The position numbers and the translations under genes were made by a program. Shown in pieces: positions 1 through 9,191 of a stretch of 64,000 nt of DNA. Positions within the stretch are counted from its first letter, which is position 1. Every line of letters starts with the position of its first letter. The notes under the pieces were generated by a model. That model made no database searches. It had not been told where the DNA came from and saw nothing but the letters and a program-made list of their open reading frames with translations. The stretch is from Streptomyces fragilis (lineage in GTDB: Bacteria; Actinomycetota; Actinomycetes; Streptomycetales; Streptomycetaceae): assembly GCF_003112515.1 (NCBI RefSeq), contig NZ_BEVZ01000008.1, forward strand, positions 124,001 to 188,000. The letters are read 5' to 3'.

Positions 1-56
1 CCGTGGCCGCTGCCCTGCCGTCCACCCCTGCCGTGGCCCGGGGTCCGGCGTGGGCC

Positions 57-1121
57 TCAGCCGAGCGGCACTCCGTGGGAGGCCAGCCAGGGGACGGGGT
101 CGAGTGCCGATCCCGAGCGGGGCGTGACGCGCACCTCGAAGTGCAGGTGCGGCCCGGTGGAGTTGCCGCTGGTCCCCGACTGGGCGATCCACTGTCCGGC
201 CGCCACCCGCTGCCCCTGGTCGACGGTGACCGCGGCCAGGTGCGCGTACTGGGTGAAGAACCCGCCGGGGTGCTCGAGCACCACCTCGATCCCGAAGGGG
301 CCGCCGCAGGACACCCTGACCACCCGGCCCTCGCCCACCGCGCGGACCGGCGTGCCGATCGGCACCGCGAAGTCCTGCCCCGTGTGCCGGCTCGCCCACC
401 GGACTCCTCCCTGGCCGAACCCGGCGGACAGCGCGTACTCCTCGACCGGCGCCACCCAGGTCCCCGGAGTCGGCGGGCCCGGCTGCTCCAGCCGCACCGG
501 CCCCCGGCACGAGCCGGCGGCGACCGAGGCGTCCGCCCGGCTCTGCAGCAGTGCCTGCGCCTCCTCCAGGGTGCTCCGGATCCGCTGCCGCGTCCCGTCC
601 AGTTCGGCCGAGTGCTTCTCCAGCCGACGCCGCCGTTCCTCTGCCTTCCGGCGCTCCTCGGCGAGTCGCCGCTCGGCCCGCCGGCTCCGGTCGATCACGT
701 TCTGCAGGGCGAGGTCCGCGTTCCAGAGCGCCCGCTGACCGGCCATCAGTGACCGCGCGTCCCCGGAGAGCAGGATCTGCGCGGTGACCGGCAGGCCGCC
801 GCCCGCCCGGTACTGGGCCCGGGCGTACCGGCCGACGTCCTCCCGGATCACCTGGGCCTCCTGGCGCTTGCGGGCCAGCAGCCGGTCCAGCTTCCCGGCC
901 CGCGCCCGCTCCTGCACCAACCGGCGGGCGTCGGCCTCGTACCGGTCGGTGGCCCGGGCCGCCTCCCGGTGCAGCCGCGCCACCCGCGTACTGAGGCCGC
1001 CGTCGTCCGGTGGACCGGCGAGTCCCCTCCCTTCCTCGGCGGCGGCGCGTGGCACGGCCAGCGCGGCCAGGGTGCACAGCAGGACCGGAACCAGCGGGAG
1101 AGCGCGGCGAGGTGAGGGCAT
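57..1121 (-). CDS. Exported M23 (LytM-type) peptidase with coiled coil
   Basis: Predicted secreted zinc endopeptidase or LytM-type protein of 354 aa acting on peptidoglycan crosslinks. The first ~28 residues form a signal peptide (basic start, Leu/Ala-rich core, ending near AAAEE). Residues ~40-205 are charged and heptad-like, rich in Arg, Glu and Ala, as expected for a coiled coil. The C-terminal third carries the family's metal ligands: H246xxxD250 (RHTGQD) and H325-L-H327 (GPHLHFEV), with TQYAHLA between them. All ligands are present, so it may be active, although coiled-coil LytM proteins can also serve as amidase activators. The ATG at 1121 directly precedes the signal peptide; the frame is open further upstream but without a recognisable start. 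It lies 217 bp downstream of cydCD on the same strand and is probably a separate unit. Family confidence is high; substrate is inferred. Confidence 0.85.
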   Translation of the reverse strand: MPSPRRALPLVPVLLCTLAALAVPRAAAEEGRGLAGPPDDGGLSTRVARLHREAARATDRYEADARRLVQERARAGKLDRLLARKRQEAQVIREDVGRYARAQYRAGGGLPVTAQILLSGDARSLMAGQRALWNADLALQNVIDRSRRAERRLAEERRKAEERRRRLEKHSAELDGTRQRIRSTLEEAQALLQSRADASVAAGSCRGPVRLEQPGPPTPGTWVAPVEEYALSAGFGQGGVRWASRHTGQDFAVPIGTPVRAVGEGRVVRVSCGGPFGIEVVLEHPGGFFTQYAHLAAVTVDQGQRVAAGQWIAQSGTSGNSTGPHLHFEVRVTPRSGSALDPVPWLASHGVPLG

Positions 1122-1219
1122 GTCAGCGATGCTGGCGGCGTCACCCGCACCTGGCCCGCCGGAGACGTACGGCCGGGGGAACCCGTACGGCACCCGGGGG
1201 AACCTCTGCGGCAGCCGGG

Positions 1220-1335
1220 GGACCTGCCCCGCGCGCCACCGGACCAGGGCCCTGAACCGCACGCCGCCGAACCGGGACTCCTGAACCGCACGCCGCCGGA
1301 CCAGGACCACCGAACCGCGCGCCGCCGAGGCCCGA
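1220..1335. repeat. Short imperfect direct repeats between cydCD and the M23 gene
   Basis: A core of the type GAACCGCACGCCGCCG occurs about three times with small changes, separated by GGACCAGG-like spacers. No gene or clear promoter is visible in the 217-bp gap. The repeats look like low-complexity GC-rich drift rather than a known element. Confidence 0.4.
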
Positions 1336-1338
1336 GGG

Positions 1339-4300
1339 TCAGCCCGCCGCCCGGGCCAGGGTCCGAGGCGCCGGGCCGGCAGGACCCGCGGGCCGGGTGG
1401 TGAGGAGCGCCGCCTCCTCCTCACGCTCCACCATCCCGCGGAACGGGCCGGGGACCGCCGCGAGATCCGCGTACGTCCCCCGCTGCACCACCCGTCCACG
1501 GTCCAGGACCAGCACCTCGTCCACCGCCTCCAGGCCCGCGGTGCGGTGCGTGATGAGCACGGTGGACCGTCCCTCGGCGGCGGAGACCTCCGTGGCGGAC
1601 AGCAGGTCCGCGGTGAGGGCGTCGGCGGTCGGCAGGTCCAGGTGCTCGGTGGGCTCGTCCAGCACCAGGACGGGGAAGTCCGCCAGCAGCGCCCGCGCCA
1701 GGGCGAGCCGGCGGTGCTGGCCCCCGGAGAGCCGTGCGCCGTGCTCCCCGATCAGGGTGTCCAGGCCCTCGGGGAGGGCGCCCGCCCACTCCAGCAGCCC
1801 GACCCGGTCGAGCATCGCCCGGAGTTCCGTGTCGGTGGCGTCCTTCCGTCCGATCAGCAGGTTCTCCCGGACGCTGCTGTCGAAGAGGTGGGCGTCCTGG
1901 GCACAGAGCCCCACCGCCCGGCGCACCTGGTCGCCGTCCAGTTCGCGGATGTCGACCCCCGCGAGGGTGCAGGAACCCGCCTCGGGCTCGAGGAAGCGCA
2001 GCAGCACCTGGGCGAGGGTGGTCTTGCCCGCGCCGGACGCTCCCACCACGGCCACCCGGCGTCCCGGCTCCAGCACCAGGTCAACCTCGCTCAACGCGGC
2101 CCGGGCCTGCCCCGGGTGACGGGCCGACAGGCCGCGCACCACGAGGGGGAACGGGGATTCCGGAGCCGGGCGCGGCCGCTCGGGCTCCCGCACGGGATCC
2201 GGCGCGTCCAGCACGTCGAAGACCCGTTCGGCACCGCGCCGCACCCGCTGCCGGTACTGCGCGGCGAGCGGCAGCCCCAGCACGGCTTCGAAAGCGGCGA
2301 GGGGGGTCAGTACCACCACCGCGGTGAGCAGCCCGTCCAGCCTTCCCGCGTTCACCGCGGGGACGGCGACCAGCGCGGACGCGGCGACGGTGAGACCGCC
2401 GAGCAGCGAGACCAGCCCGTCGCCCAGGGCGCTCGCGGACGAGGTGCGCGCGGTGATCCGGGTCAGCACGGCGTCGGCCGTGCGGGTGGCGGCGAGCCGG
2501 GCGGGCAGCGCGCCGGCCACCGTGGACTCGGCGGTGCCGGTCAGCAGGTCGGTCACCCGGGTGGCCAGCTCGCCCCGGGCCGGCGCCAGTCGTGCCTCCG
2601 CCCGCCGGGCCACCGCAGCGGTCAGCAGCGGGACACCGGCCCCGGCCGCCAGCAGCCCCACGGCCAGGACGGCGCCCGCCTCGGGCAGCAGCCAGGCGGT
2701 GAACGCCACGGAGCCCGCCGAGACGGTCAGGGCCGCGCCGACGGGCAGCAGCCACCGCAGCCAGTAGTCCTGCAGGGCGTCCACGTCGGTGACCAGGCGG
2801 GACAGGAGATCGCCCCTGCGCGCGCCGCGCAGCCCGGCGGGGGCCAGCCGCTCCAGCCGTGCGAAGACCGCGACCCGGGTGTCGGCGAGCATCCGCAGCA
2901 CGGCGTCGTGGGAGACCAGTCGCTCGGCGTACCGGAAGACGGCACGGCCCATCCCGAAGGCGCGGGTCGCGGTCACCGCGAGCATCAGGTGCAGCACGGG
3001 CGGCATCTCGGAGGCACGGGAGATCAGCCAGCCGGAGGTCGCCATCAGCCCCACGGCGCTGCCCAGTGCGAGGCTCCCCAGCAGCAGGGCCACCCCGAGC
3101 CGCCCCCGCCGCGCCCCCGACAGCCCTCGCACCCGCCGCAGCACGCCGCGCCCACCAACGGGGGTCTCCGGGATCTCGGGACGCGTGCTGTCCTCGATCA
3201 CCACCCCGCCCACGCCGGCGGCCCCAGCGCCGCCGTCCGCTCCGGCCACCGGTCCGGCGGCAGCACCGTTCACCGGGGCCACCGCACGGCTCAGCGGGTC
3301 GGCCCCGGCAGGCACCTCGGCACCGGCCACCGGACCGCCGCCGGCGAAGGTCGCCGGTTCGGCCCCCGCAGGGTGCACGGCACCGTTCACCGGGGTGGCC
3401 CGCACGTGGCCCATCTGCCCGGACACGAGCCCGAGCTCCACTGCCGAGACCGTGCCTGGCAGGGAGTCAGCCACGGAGCCCGCCCCGGCATCGAGCGCCG
3501 CACCGCGTGCGGACACCCGGTCCGGCCCGGGCACGGCTCCGGTGGCGCTTTCGGGCTCCAGAAGTGGCCCGGGCACGGGACCCGGGCCACTCCGGACGTC
3601 ACTCCTCGCCGCGGTCGCCGCGGACGGCCCCGCCAGCCGGATGACGCGGTCCGCCACCGCCAGCAGTGCGGGCCGGTGGACCACCAGCAGAACCGTCCGG
3701 CCCACCGCGAGGCGCCGCACCGCCTCGGTGACCTCCGCCTCCGTCGCCCCGTCCAACGCGGCCGTCGGCTCGTCGAGCAGCAGCACCGGCCGGTCGGCCA
3801 GGAAGGCGCGGGCCAGCGCGATCCGCTGACGCTGCCCCGCCGACAGTCCCGCGCCGTCCTCCCCCAGCATCGTGCCGGTCCCGTCCGGCAGGGCGTCCAC
3901 GAAGTCCAGCGCCCCGGCGTCCGCAAGCGCCCGCCGCACCTCGGCGTCGTCGGCACCGGGCCGTGCCAGCCGCACGTTCTCCGCCACGCTCGCCGCGAAC
4001 AGGTGGGGCCGCTGCGGCACCCAGGCGATCCGCGACCGCCAGGCCTGCGGGTCGATCTCCGCGAGGTCCACGCCGCCCACCCGCACCCGCCCCCGTGCGG
4101 GCTGGGTGAAGCCGAGCAGCACCCGCAGCAGCGTGGACTTGCCCGCGCCGCTGGGTCCCGTGAGCGCGACCGCCGCTCCGCGCTCCACCGTGAACGAGAC
4201 GTCCGCGACGGCGTCCTCCGAGCGGCCCGGGTACCGCACCGCGACGTCCTCGAACGTGATCGTGGTGTCCGCCGGCACCGCCCGGTCCCCCGCCACCGGC

Positions 4301-5256
4301 AGCGGCGTTTCCAGCGTCTCGAACACCTCTTCCGCGGCGGCGAGGCCTTCCGCCGCCGCGTGGTACTGCGTCCCCACCTGCCGCAGCGGCAGGTACGCCT
4401 CGGGCGCGAGGACCAGCACCACCAGCCCGGTGTGAAGATCCAGTTCCCCGTGGACGAGCCGCATGCCGATGGTGACCGCCACCAGCGCCACCGACAGGGT
4501 GGCCAACAACTCGAGCGCGAACGAGGAGAGGAAGGCGATCCGCAGCGTGCGCAGGGTGGCCCGCCGGTACTCCTCGGTGATCCGGCGGATCGACTCCGCC
4601 TGCGCCTTCGCCCGCCCGAACACCTTCAGGGTCGGGAGCCCGGCGACCACGTCGAGGAAGTGGCCGGAGAGGCGCGACAGCAACCGCCACTGCCGTGCGG
4701 TGTGGGCCTCGGTGGCCCATCCGATCAGCGCCATGAACAGCGGGATCAGCGGCAGGGTCGCCACGATGATCGCCGCGGAGACCCAGTCGCCCGTGACGAT
4801 CCGGGCCAGCACCACCACCGGCACCACCACGGCCAGTCCCAGCTGGGGCAGGTACCGCGCGAAGTAGTCGTCCAGGGCGTCCACGCCCCGGGTCGCCAGG
4901 TTCACCAGCGACCCGGTGCGCTGCCCGTCCAGCCAGGCGGGACCGAGGGCGGCTGTCCGTGCCAGCAACCGCCCCCGGAGCTCGGACTTGACCGCCGCAC
5001 TCGCCCGGTGGGCGACGAGCCCGGTCAGCCAGGCGACCAGCCCCCGCCCGCAGGCGACGGCGGCCAGTGCCAGCAGGGGGGTTCCCAGCTCTCCGGTCGT
5101 CAGGCCTCGTTGGAAGACGCCGACCACCACCTCGGCGATCAGTGTCGCCTGGGCGACGACCAGTCCTGCCCCGAGCAGGCCCAGGGCCACCACCGCGGCC
5201 AGGAAGAAGCGGGTGGCGCGCGCGTAGCGCACCAGCCGGGGGTCCACCGGTTTCAC
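1339..5256 (-). CDS. cydCD: CydDC-type fused ABC exporter for cytochrome bd assembly
   Basis: A 1305-aa fusion of two ABC half-transporters needed to assemble cytochrome bd; in E. coli CydDC exports glutathione/cysteine, and heme binding has also been proposed. Each half has a six-helix membrane domain followed by an ATPase. The first half has Walker A GPSGAGKS near residue 365, signature LSAGQ and Walker B LLLDEP. The second has Walker A GASGAGKT near residue 1070, signature LSGGQ and LVLDEP. A ~150-residue Ala/Gly/Pro/Val linker (about 560-710) joins them. The start is a GTG at 5254-5256 lying inside a perfect parS palindrome (5250-5263), with a GAGG Shine-Dalgarno 7 nt upstream. It begins 15 bp after the cydB stop, so it is the last gene of a cydA-cydB-cydCD operon. 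Streptomycetes normally carry this fused form. Confidence 0.95.
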   Translation of the reverse strand: MKPVDPRLVRYARATRFFLAAVVALGLLGAGLVVAQATLIAEVVVGVFQRGLTTGELGTPLLALAAVACGRGLVAWLTGLVAHRASAAVKSELRGRLLARTAALGPAWLDGQRTGSLVNLATRGVDALDDYFARYLPQLGLAVVVPVVVLARIVTGDWVSAAIIVATLPLIPLFMALIGWATEAHTARQWRLLSRLSGHFLDVVAGLPTLKVFGRAKAQAESIRRITEEYRRATLRTLRIAFLSSFALELLATLSVALVAVTIGMRLVHGELDLHTGLVVLVLAPEAYLPLRQVGTQYHAAAEGLAAAEEVFETLETPLPVAGDRAVPADTTITFEDVAVRYPGRSEDAVADVSFTVERGAAVALTGPSGAGKSTLLRVLLGFTQPARGRVRVGGVDLAEIDPQAWRSRIAWVPQRPHLFAASVAENVRLARPGADDAEVRRALADAGALDFVDALPDGTGTMLGEDGAGLSAGQRQRIALARAFLADRPVLLLDEPTAALDGATEAEVTEAVRRLAVGRTVLLVVHRPALLAVADRVIRLAGPSAATAARSDVRSGPGPVPGPLLEPESATGAVPGPDRVSARGAALDAGAGSVADSLPGTVSAVELGLVSGQMGHVRATPVNGAVHPAGAEPATFAGGGPVAGAEVPAGADPLSRAVAPVNGAAAGPVAGADGGAGAAGVGGVVIEDSTRPEIPETPVGGRGVLRRVRGLSGARRGRLGVALLLGSLALGSAVGLMATSGWLISRASEMPPVLHLMLAVTATRAFGMGRAVFRYAERLVSHDAVLRMLADTRVAVFARLERLAPAGLRGARRGDLLSRLVTDVDALQDYWLRWLLPVGAALTVSAGSVAFTAWLLPEAGAVLAVGLLAAGAGVPLLTAAVARRAEARLAPARGELATRVTDLLTGTAESTVAGALPARLAATRTADAVLTRITARTSSASALGDGLVSLLGGLTVAASALVAVPAVNAGRLDGLLTAVVVLTPLAAFEAVLGLPLAAQYRQRVRRGAERVFDVLDAPDPVREPERPRPAPESPFPLVVRGLSARHPGQARAALSEVDLVLEPGRRVAVVGASGAGKTTLAQVLLRFLEPEAGSCTLAGVDIRELDGDQVRRAVGLCAQDAHLFDSSVRENLLIGRKDATDTELRAMLDRVGLLEWAGALPEGLDTLIGEHGARLSGGQHRRLALARALLADFPVLVLDEPTEHLDLPTADALTADLLSATEVSAAEGRSTVLITHRTAGLEAVDEVLVLDRGRVVQRGTYADLAAVPGPFRGMVEREEEAALLTTRPAGPAGPAPRTLARAAG

Positions 5257-5263
5257 GTGAAAC
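5250..5263. promoter_or_regulatory. parS site overlapping the cydCD start codon
   Basis: Perfect GTTTCACGTGAAAC palindrome, the Streptomyces ParB-binding sequence. The GTG in its right half is the translation start of cydCD on the minus strand. Match seen directly; ParB binding inferred. Confidence 0.9.
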
Positions 5264-5271
5264 CTCGTCCG

Positions 5272-6279
5272 TCAGTGGCTCACGGCGATGTGCCGTGTGC
5301 CGATCCGCTTGCGGAACACCCAGTAGGTCCACGACTGGTAGAGCAGCACCACGGGCGTGGCCGCCAGCGCGCACCAGGTCATGATCTTCAGGGTGTAGGG
5401 GCTGGAGGAGGCGTTGGTGACCGTGAGGCTCCAGCTCTCGTCCAGCGTGGAGGGCATGACGTCCGGGAACAGCGCCAGGAAGAACACCGCCACCAGCCCC
5501 ACCACACCGAGACCGGAGAAGACGAACGACCAGCCCTCCCGGCCGGCCCGTCCGGCGAGCACCGCGGCGGCCAGGGCGGACAGGGTGAGAACGGCGGCCA
5601 CCAGGCTCGGGGCCTCACCCCGCAGGAGCAGCGTCCAGAGCAGGAAGCAGGCCAGCGGCACGGCGGTGACGGCGCCCAGCCGCAGCGCCATTCGCCGCGC
5701 CCGGTCCCTGATCTCCCCCTCGGTCTTCAGCGCGGCGAAGACCGACCCGTGGAAGGTGAACAGCGCGAGGGTCGTCACTCCGCCCAGCAGGGCGTACGGG
5801 TTCAGCAGGTCGCCCAGGGTGCCCACGTACTCCAGGTCCCGGTCGATCCGCAGGCCGCGGACGATGTTGCCGAAGATCACGCCCCACAGGGTGGCGAGCA
5901 GCAGCGAGGTCCAGAAGATGACCGACTCCCAGTTGCGCTGCCACTGCTCACCGGACCGCTTCACCCGGTACTCGAAGGCCACTCCGCGCAGGATCAGGCA
6001 GAGCAGGACCACCAGCAGGGGCAGGTAGAACCCGGAGAAGAGCGTGGCGTACCACTCGGGAAAGGCGGCGAAGGTGGCGCCGGCGGCGGTCACCAACCAG
6101 ACTTCGTTGCCGTCCCAGACCGGGCCGATGGTGTTGATCAGCACCCGCTTCTCGGTCCGGTCCCGAGCCAGCAGCCGGGTGAGCACGCCGATCCCGAAGT
6201 CGAAGCCCTCCAGGAAGAAGTAGCCGGTCCACAGGACGGCGATCAGGACGAACCAGACGTCGTGCAGTTGAAGTTCCAT
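5272..6279 (-). CDS. cydB: Cytochrome bd quinol oxidase subunit II
   Basis: The 335-aa integral membrane subunit II of the cytochrome bd menaquinol oxidase, the high-affinity terminal oxidase used at low oxygen. It opens with the typical MELQLHDVWFVLIAVLWT segment, keeps GNEVWLVTAAGATFAAFPEWYA in the second helix region, and has about eight to nine hydrophobic helices. Family length is about 330-380 aa. It sits between cydA (19-bp gap) and cydCD (15-bp gap) in one operon. The ATG at 6279 fixes the start. It is expected to be co-regulated with cydA through the Rex operator upstream of cydA. Confidence 0.97.
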   Translation of the reverse strand: MELQLHDVWFVLIAVLWTGYFFLEGFDFGIGVLTRLLARDRTEKRVLINTIGPVWDGNEVWLVTAAGATFAAFPEWYATLFSGFYLPLLVVLLCLILRGVAFEYRVKRSGEQWQRNWESVIFWTSLLLATLWGVIFGNIVRGLRIDRDLEYVGTLGDLLNPYALLGGVTTLALFTFHGSVFAALKTEGEIRDRARRMALRLGAVTAVPLACFLLWTLLLRGEAPSLVAAVLTLSALAAAVLAGRAGREGWSFVFSGLGVVGLVAVFFLALFPDVMPSTLDESWSLTVTNASSSPYTLKIMTWCALAATPVVLLYQSWTYWVFRKRIGTRHIAVSH

Positions 6280-6298
6280 GCGAGGCGACTCCTGCCTG

Positions 6299-7810
6299 CT
6301 AGTACGAGAAGGCCATCGGCCGGTCGGCGTCCTGCGGGTCGCCGCCGATCCGGGTGGGCGGGTTGAGGTCGGCCTCGGTGAGTTCGGGCGGGCCGGCCTT
6401 CACGTACTTCACGAGCAGCTTCACCTCGACGACGGCGAGCGCCGCGTAGACCACCGTGAAGAGGAGCATCGAGGCGAGCACCTCGCCCTGGCCGACGCCG
6501 GGGGAGACGGCGTCACGGGTCTGGAAGACGCCGAACACCACCCAGGGCTGGCGGCCCATCTCGGTGAAGATCCAGCCCCAGGCGTTCGCGATCAGCGGGA
6601 ACGCCATGGTCCAGGTCGCCACTTGCCAGAACAGCCGGGTCGCCCGGGGGCCGAGGACCGTGCCGCGCGGCAGCAGGACCAGGCGCGGCACCTCGTCCTC
6701 GCCGGTCCGCAGGTGCTGGGGGAGCAGGAACCTCTTGCGGGTGAGCCAGAGTCCGAGCACGCCCACCCCGAGCGAGGCCATGCCGAAGCCGATCATCCAG
6801 CGGAAGCTCCAGAAGGCGACCGGGATGTTGGGGCGGTAGTCGCCGGGTCCGTACTTCTCCTGCATCTCCTGGTTGATGTCGTTGATGCCCGGCACGTAGT
6901 GGTCCAGGTCCGAGTCGGCGAGGTAGGAGAGCAGGCCGGGAATCTCGATGGCCACCGTGTTGTGGCCCTTGTCGACGTCCCCGTAGGCGAAGAGCGAGAA
7001 CGGGGCTCCGCGTTCGCCCTCCCACAGCGCCTCGGCGGCCGCCATCTTCATCGGCTGCTGCTCGAACATCACCTTGCCGAGCACGTCGCCGCTGACCGCG
7101 GTCAGCAGGCCGCCGACCGCCACCGTCACCAGACCCATCCGCAGCGAGGTGCGCATCTCCGCGATGTGCCGGCCGCGGGCCAGGTGGAAGGCGGCGATGC
7201 CGACCATGAAGGCGCCACCGGTCAGGAAGGCGGCGGCCAGGCTGTGGAAGACCTGGGCGAGCGTGGTGTTCTGGGTCAGCACCAGCCAGAAGTCGGTGAG
7301 CTCGGCGCGGCCCTTGGCCTCGTTGATCCGGTAGCCGACCGGGTGCTGCATCCAGGAGTTCGCCGCCAGGATGAAGTACGCGGAGAGGACGGTGCCGACC
7401 GCCACCATCCAGATGCAGGCGAGGTGGATCCTCTTCGGCAGCTTGTCCCAGCCGAAGATCCACAGCCCGATGAAGGTCGACTCGAAGAAGAAGGCGATCA
7501 GCGCCTCGAAGGCCAGCGGCGCTCCGAAGACGTCACCCACGAAGCGGGAGTAGGCGGACCAGTTCATGCCGAACTGGAACTCCTGCACCAGGCCGGTGAC
7601 CACGCCCAGTGCGATGTTGATCAGGAAGAGCTTGCCCCAGAACTTGGTGGCCCTGAGGTACTTCTCGTTGCCCGAGCGGACCCAGGCCGTCTGCAGGCCG
7701 GCCGTGAGCGCGGCCAGCGAGATCGTCAGCGGGACGAAGAGGAAGTGGTAGACGGTCGTGATGCCGAACTGCCAACGGGCGAGTGTCTCGGGTGCCAGGG
7801 CGAGGTCCAC
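6299..7810 (-). CDS. cydA: Cytochrome bd quinol oxidase subunit I
   Basis: Subunit I (503 aa) binds hemes b558, b595 and d and oxidises quinol. The protein begins VDLALAPETLARWQFG, with the conserved RxQFG and H-containing first helix, and carries GRQPWVVFGVFQTRDAV near the C terminus, typical of CydA. The GTG at 7810 is preferred because GGAG lies 5-6 nt upstream and the N terminus matches the family; the open frame extends 24 codons further without a ribosome site. It is first in the cydA-cydB-cydCD operon. A Rex operator (7890-7905) lies 80 bp upstream, so repression at low NADH/NAD+ and induction under oxygen limitation are expected. Confidence 0.97.
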   Translation of the reverse strand: MDLALAPETLARWQFGITTVYHFLFVPLTISLAALTAGLQTAWVRSGNEKYLRATKFWGKLFLINIALGVVTGLVQEFQFGMNWSAYSRFVGDVFGAPLAFEALIAFFFESTFIGLWIFGWDKLPKRIHLACIWMVAVGTVLSAYFILAANSWMQHPVGYRINEAKGRAELTDFWLVLTQNTTLAQVFHSLAAAFLTGGAFMVGIAAFHLARGRHIAEMRTSLRMGLVTVAVGGLLTAVSGDVLGKVMFEQQPMKMAAAEALWEGERGAPFSLFAYGDVDKGHNTVAIEIPGLLSYLADSDLDHYVPGINDINQEMQEKYGPGDYRPNIPVAFWSFRWMIGFGMASLGVGVLGLWLTRKRFLLPQHLRTGEDEVPRLVLLPRGTVLGPRATRLFWQVATWTMAFPLIANAWGWIFTEMGRQPWVVFGVFQTRDAVSPGVGQGEVLASMLLFTVVYAALAVVEVKLLVKYVKAGPPELTEADLNPPTRIGGDPQDADRPMAFSY

Positions 7811-7889
7811 GTGTTCTCCTTCACAGCGGTGCCTCGAGGCGGAGTTTTGGTCCACCAGATCCGCACATGGGGGGATGAACATGCGCGCT

Positions 7890-7905
7890 TGTGAAAGCGT
7901 TCACA
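7890..7905 (-). promoter_or_regulatory. Rex operator (ROP) upstream of cydA
   Basis: TGTGAAAGCGTTCACA differs at one base from the Rex consensus TGTGAACGCGTTCACA known from the S. coelicolor cydABCD promoter. A GATAAT -10-like hexamer on the minus strand lies just upstream at 7914-7919, so bound Rex would cover the transcription start. Sequence match is seen; the regulation follows from the known family. Confidence 0.9.
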
Positions 7906-8046
7906 TTCACAAGCTATTATCAGCATGTAGGTCGAACGGCCGTACAGGGGGGTCCCCCCTAACGGCCCGGACCGGCCGAAACCCGCCCCTCGCCCACGCT
8001 CCGCTCCACGCTCGCGCCCCTCTCCGCCGGGCGCCGGGAACGACGA

Positions 8047-8080
8047 CGGCCCGGCGGCTCCCTAAGGGGCCACCGGGCCG
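8047..8080 (-). terminator. Hairpin terminator after the HisC-like gene
   Basis: Arms of 15 nt (14 pairs, one mismatch) around a CTAA loop, 32 bp beyond the stop codon on the minus strand. No U-tract follows, as is usual in Streptomyces. Confidence 0.7.
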
Positions 8081-8111
8081 CGGCACGTCCGGTTCGCGGA
8101 CCGGACCGGGA

Positions 8112-9191
8112 TCAGAGGGAGCGGCGGAAGTCCTCCGCCGTCTTGACGAAGAGGTCGTTCGCCTCGGTCTCCCCGATGGTGACCCGCACGCCCTCCCCGG
8201 CGAACGGGCGGATCACCACGCCCGCCTGCTCACAGACCGCGGCGAAGTCCATGGTCCGCTCGCCCAGCCGCAGCCAGACGAAGTTCGCCTCGGTGTCCGG
8301 CACGGTCCATCCCTGCTCGCGCAGGGCCGCGACCACCCGGATGCGCTCGCACACCAGGGAGCCGACCCGGCCCAGCAGCTCGTCCTCCGCGCGCAGCGAG
8401 GCGACCGCCGCGTCCTGCGCCAGCTGGCTGACACCGAACGGCACGGCCGTCTTGCGCAGCGCGGCCGCCACCGGCTCGTGGGCGATCGCGAAACCGACGC
8501 GCAGGCCCGCCAGGCCGTACGCCTTGGAGAAGGTGCGCAGCACGCAGACGTTGGGGCGGTCCCGGTAGAGCTCCACGCCGTCCGGCACGTCCGTGTCCCG
8601 GATGAACTCGCGGTACGCCTCGTCCAGCACCACCAACACGTCGCTCGGCACCCGGTCCAGGAAGCGCTCCAGCTCGGCCCGGCGCACCACGGTGCCGGTG
8701 GGGTTGTTGGGGTTGCAGACGAAGATCAGCCGGGTGCGGTCGGTGATCGCGGCGGCCATCGCGTCGAGGTCGTGCACGTCGCCCGGGGTGAGCGGGACCT
8801 GCACGGGCGTGGCACCGCTGATCCGGGTGATGATCGGGTAGGCCTCGAAGGAGCGCCAGGCGTAGATCACCTCGTCACCGGGGCCGCTGGTGGCCTGCAG
8901 CAGCTGCTGGGCGACGCCCACCGAGCCCGTGCCGGTGGCCACGTGCGAGGCCGGCACCCCGAAGCGCTCCGCCAGCTCCTCGGTCAGACCGGTGCAGGCC
9001 ATGTCCGGGTACCGGTTGAAGGAGGCGGCGGCGGCCACCACGCTCTCCATCACGCCGGGCAGCGGCGGGTAGGGGTTCTCATTGGAGGACAGCTTGTAGG
9101 CGACCGGGCCCGTTCCCGTGGCCGGGCGGCCCGGCTTGTAGGAGGGCACTCCCTCCAGCTCGGCACGCAGTTTGGGGGTCGTCTCGCTCAC
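8112..9191 (-). CDS. HisC-like PLP aminotransferase (histidinol-phosphate/aromatic)
   Basis: Class I/II PLP aminotransferase of 359 aa related to histidinol-phosphate aminotransferase and actinobacterial phenylalanine aminotransferase (Pat). Conserved landmarks are SSNENPYPP near the start, the cofactor-binding NPNNPTG, LDEAYREF, and the Schiff-base lysine in RTFSKAYGLAGLRVGF near residue 220. The start is the GTG at 9191, chosen because GAGGAGG lies just upstream and the family begins SETTPKLRAEL; the longer open frame has no ribosome site. No his genes are adjacent, so this is probably a second paralogue, possibly for aromatic amino-acid transamination rather than the main histidine pathway. 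It is transcribed divergently from the LacI-type regulator 396 bp away. Fold is certain; substrate is inferred. Confidence 0.85.
   Translation of the reverse strand: MSETTPKLRAELEGVPSYKPGRPATGTGPVAYKLSSNENPYPPLPGVMESVVAAAASFNRYPDMACTGLTEELAERFGVPASHVATGTGSVGVAQQLLQATSGPGDEVIYAWRSFEAYPIITRISGATPVQVPLTPGDVHDLDAMAAAITDRTRLIFVCNPNNPTGTVVRRAELERFLDRVPSDVLVVLDEAYREFIRDTDVPDGVELYRDRPNVCVLRTFSKAYGLAGLRVGFAIAHEPVAAALRKTAVPFGVSQLAQDAAVASLRAEDELLGRVGSLVCERIRVVAALREQGWTVPDTEANFVWLRLGERTMDFAAVCEQAGVVIRPFAGEGVRVTIGETEANDLFVKTAEDFRRSL

Larger units (their letters stand above)
7811..8111. other. cydA promoter region and hisC downstream region (301 bp)
   Basis: No gene is visible. It holds the cydA leader with GGAG, the Rex operator, a -10-like GATAAT, a C/G-rich stretch and the terminator hairpin of the HisC-like gene at 8047-8080. 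Confidence 0.7.

Noticed and set aside
1546..6366. Open frame of 1606 codons on the plus strand opposite cydCD and cydB
   Set aside because: It is antisense to two clearly recognisable genes, has His/Gln/Gly/Arg-rich translation typical of the complement of GC-rich codons, and shows no domain.
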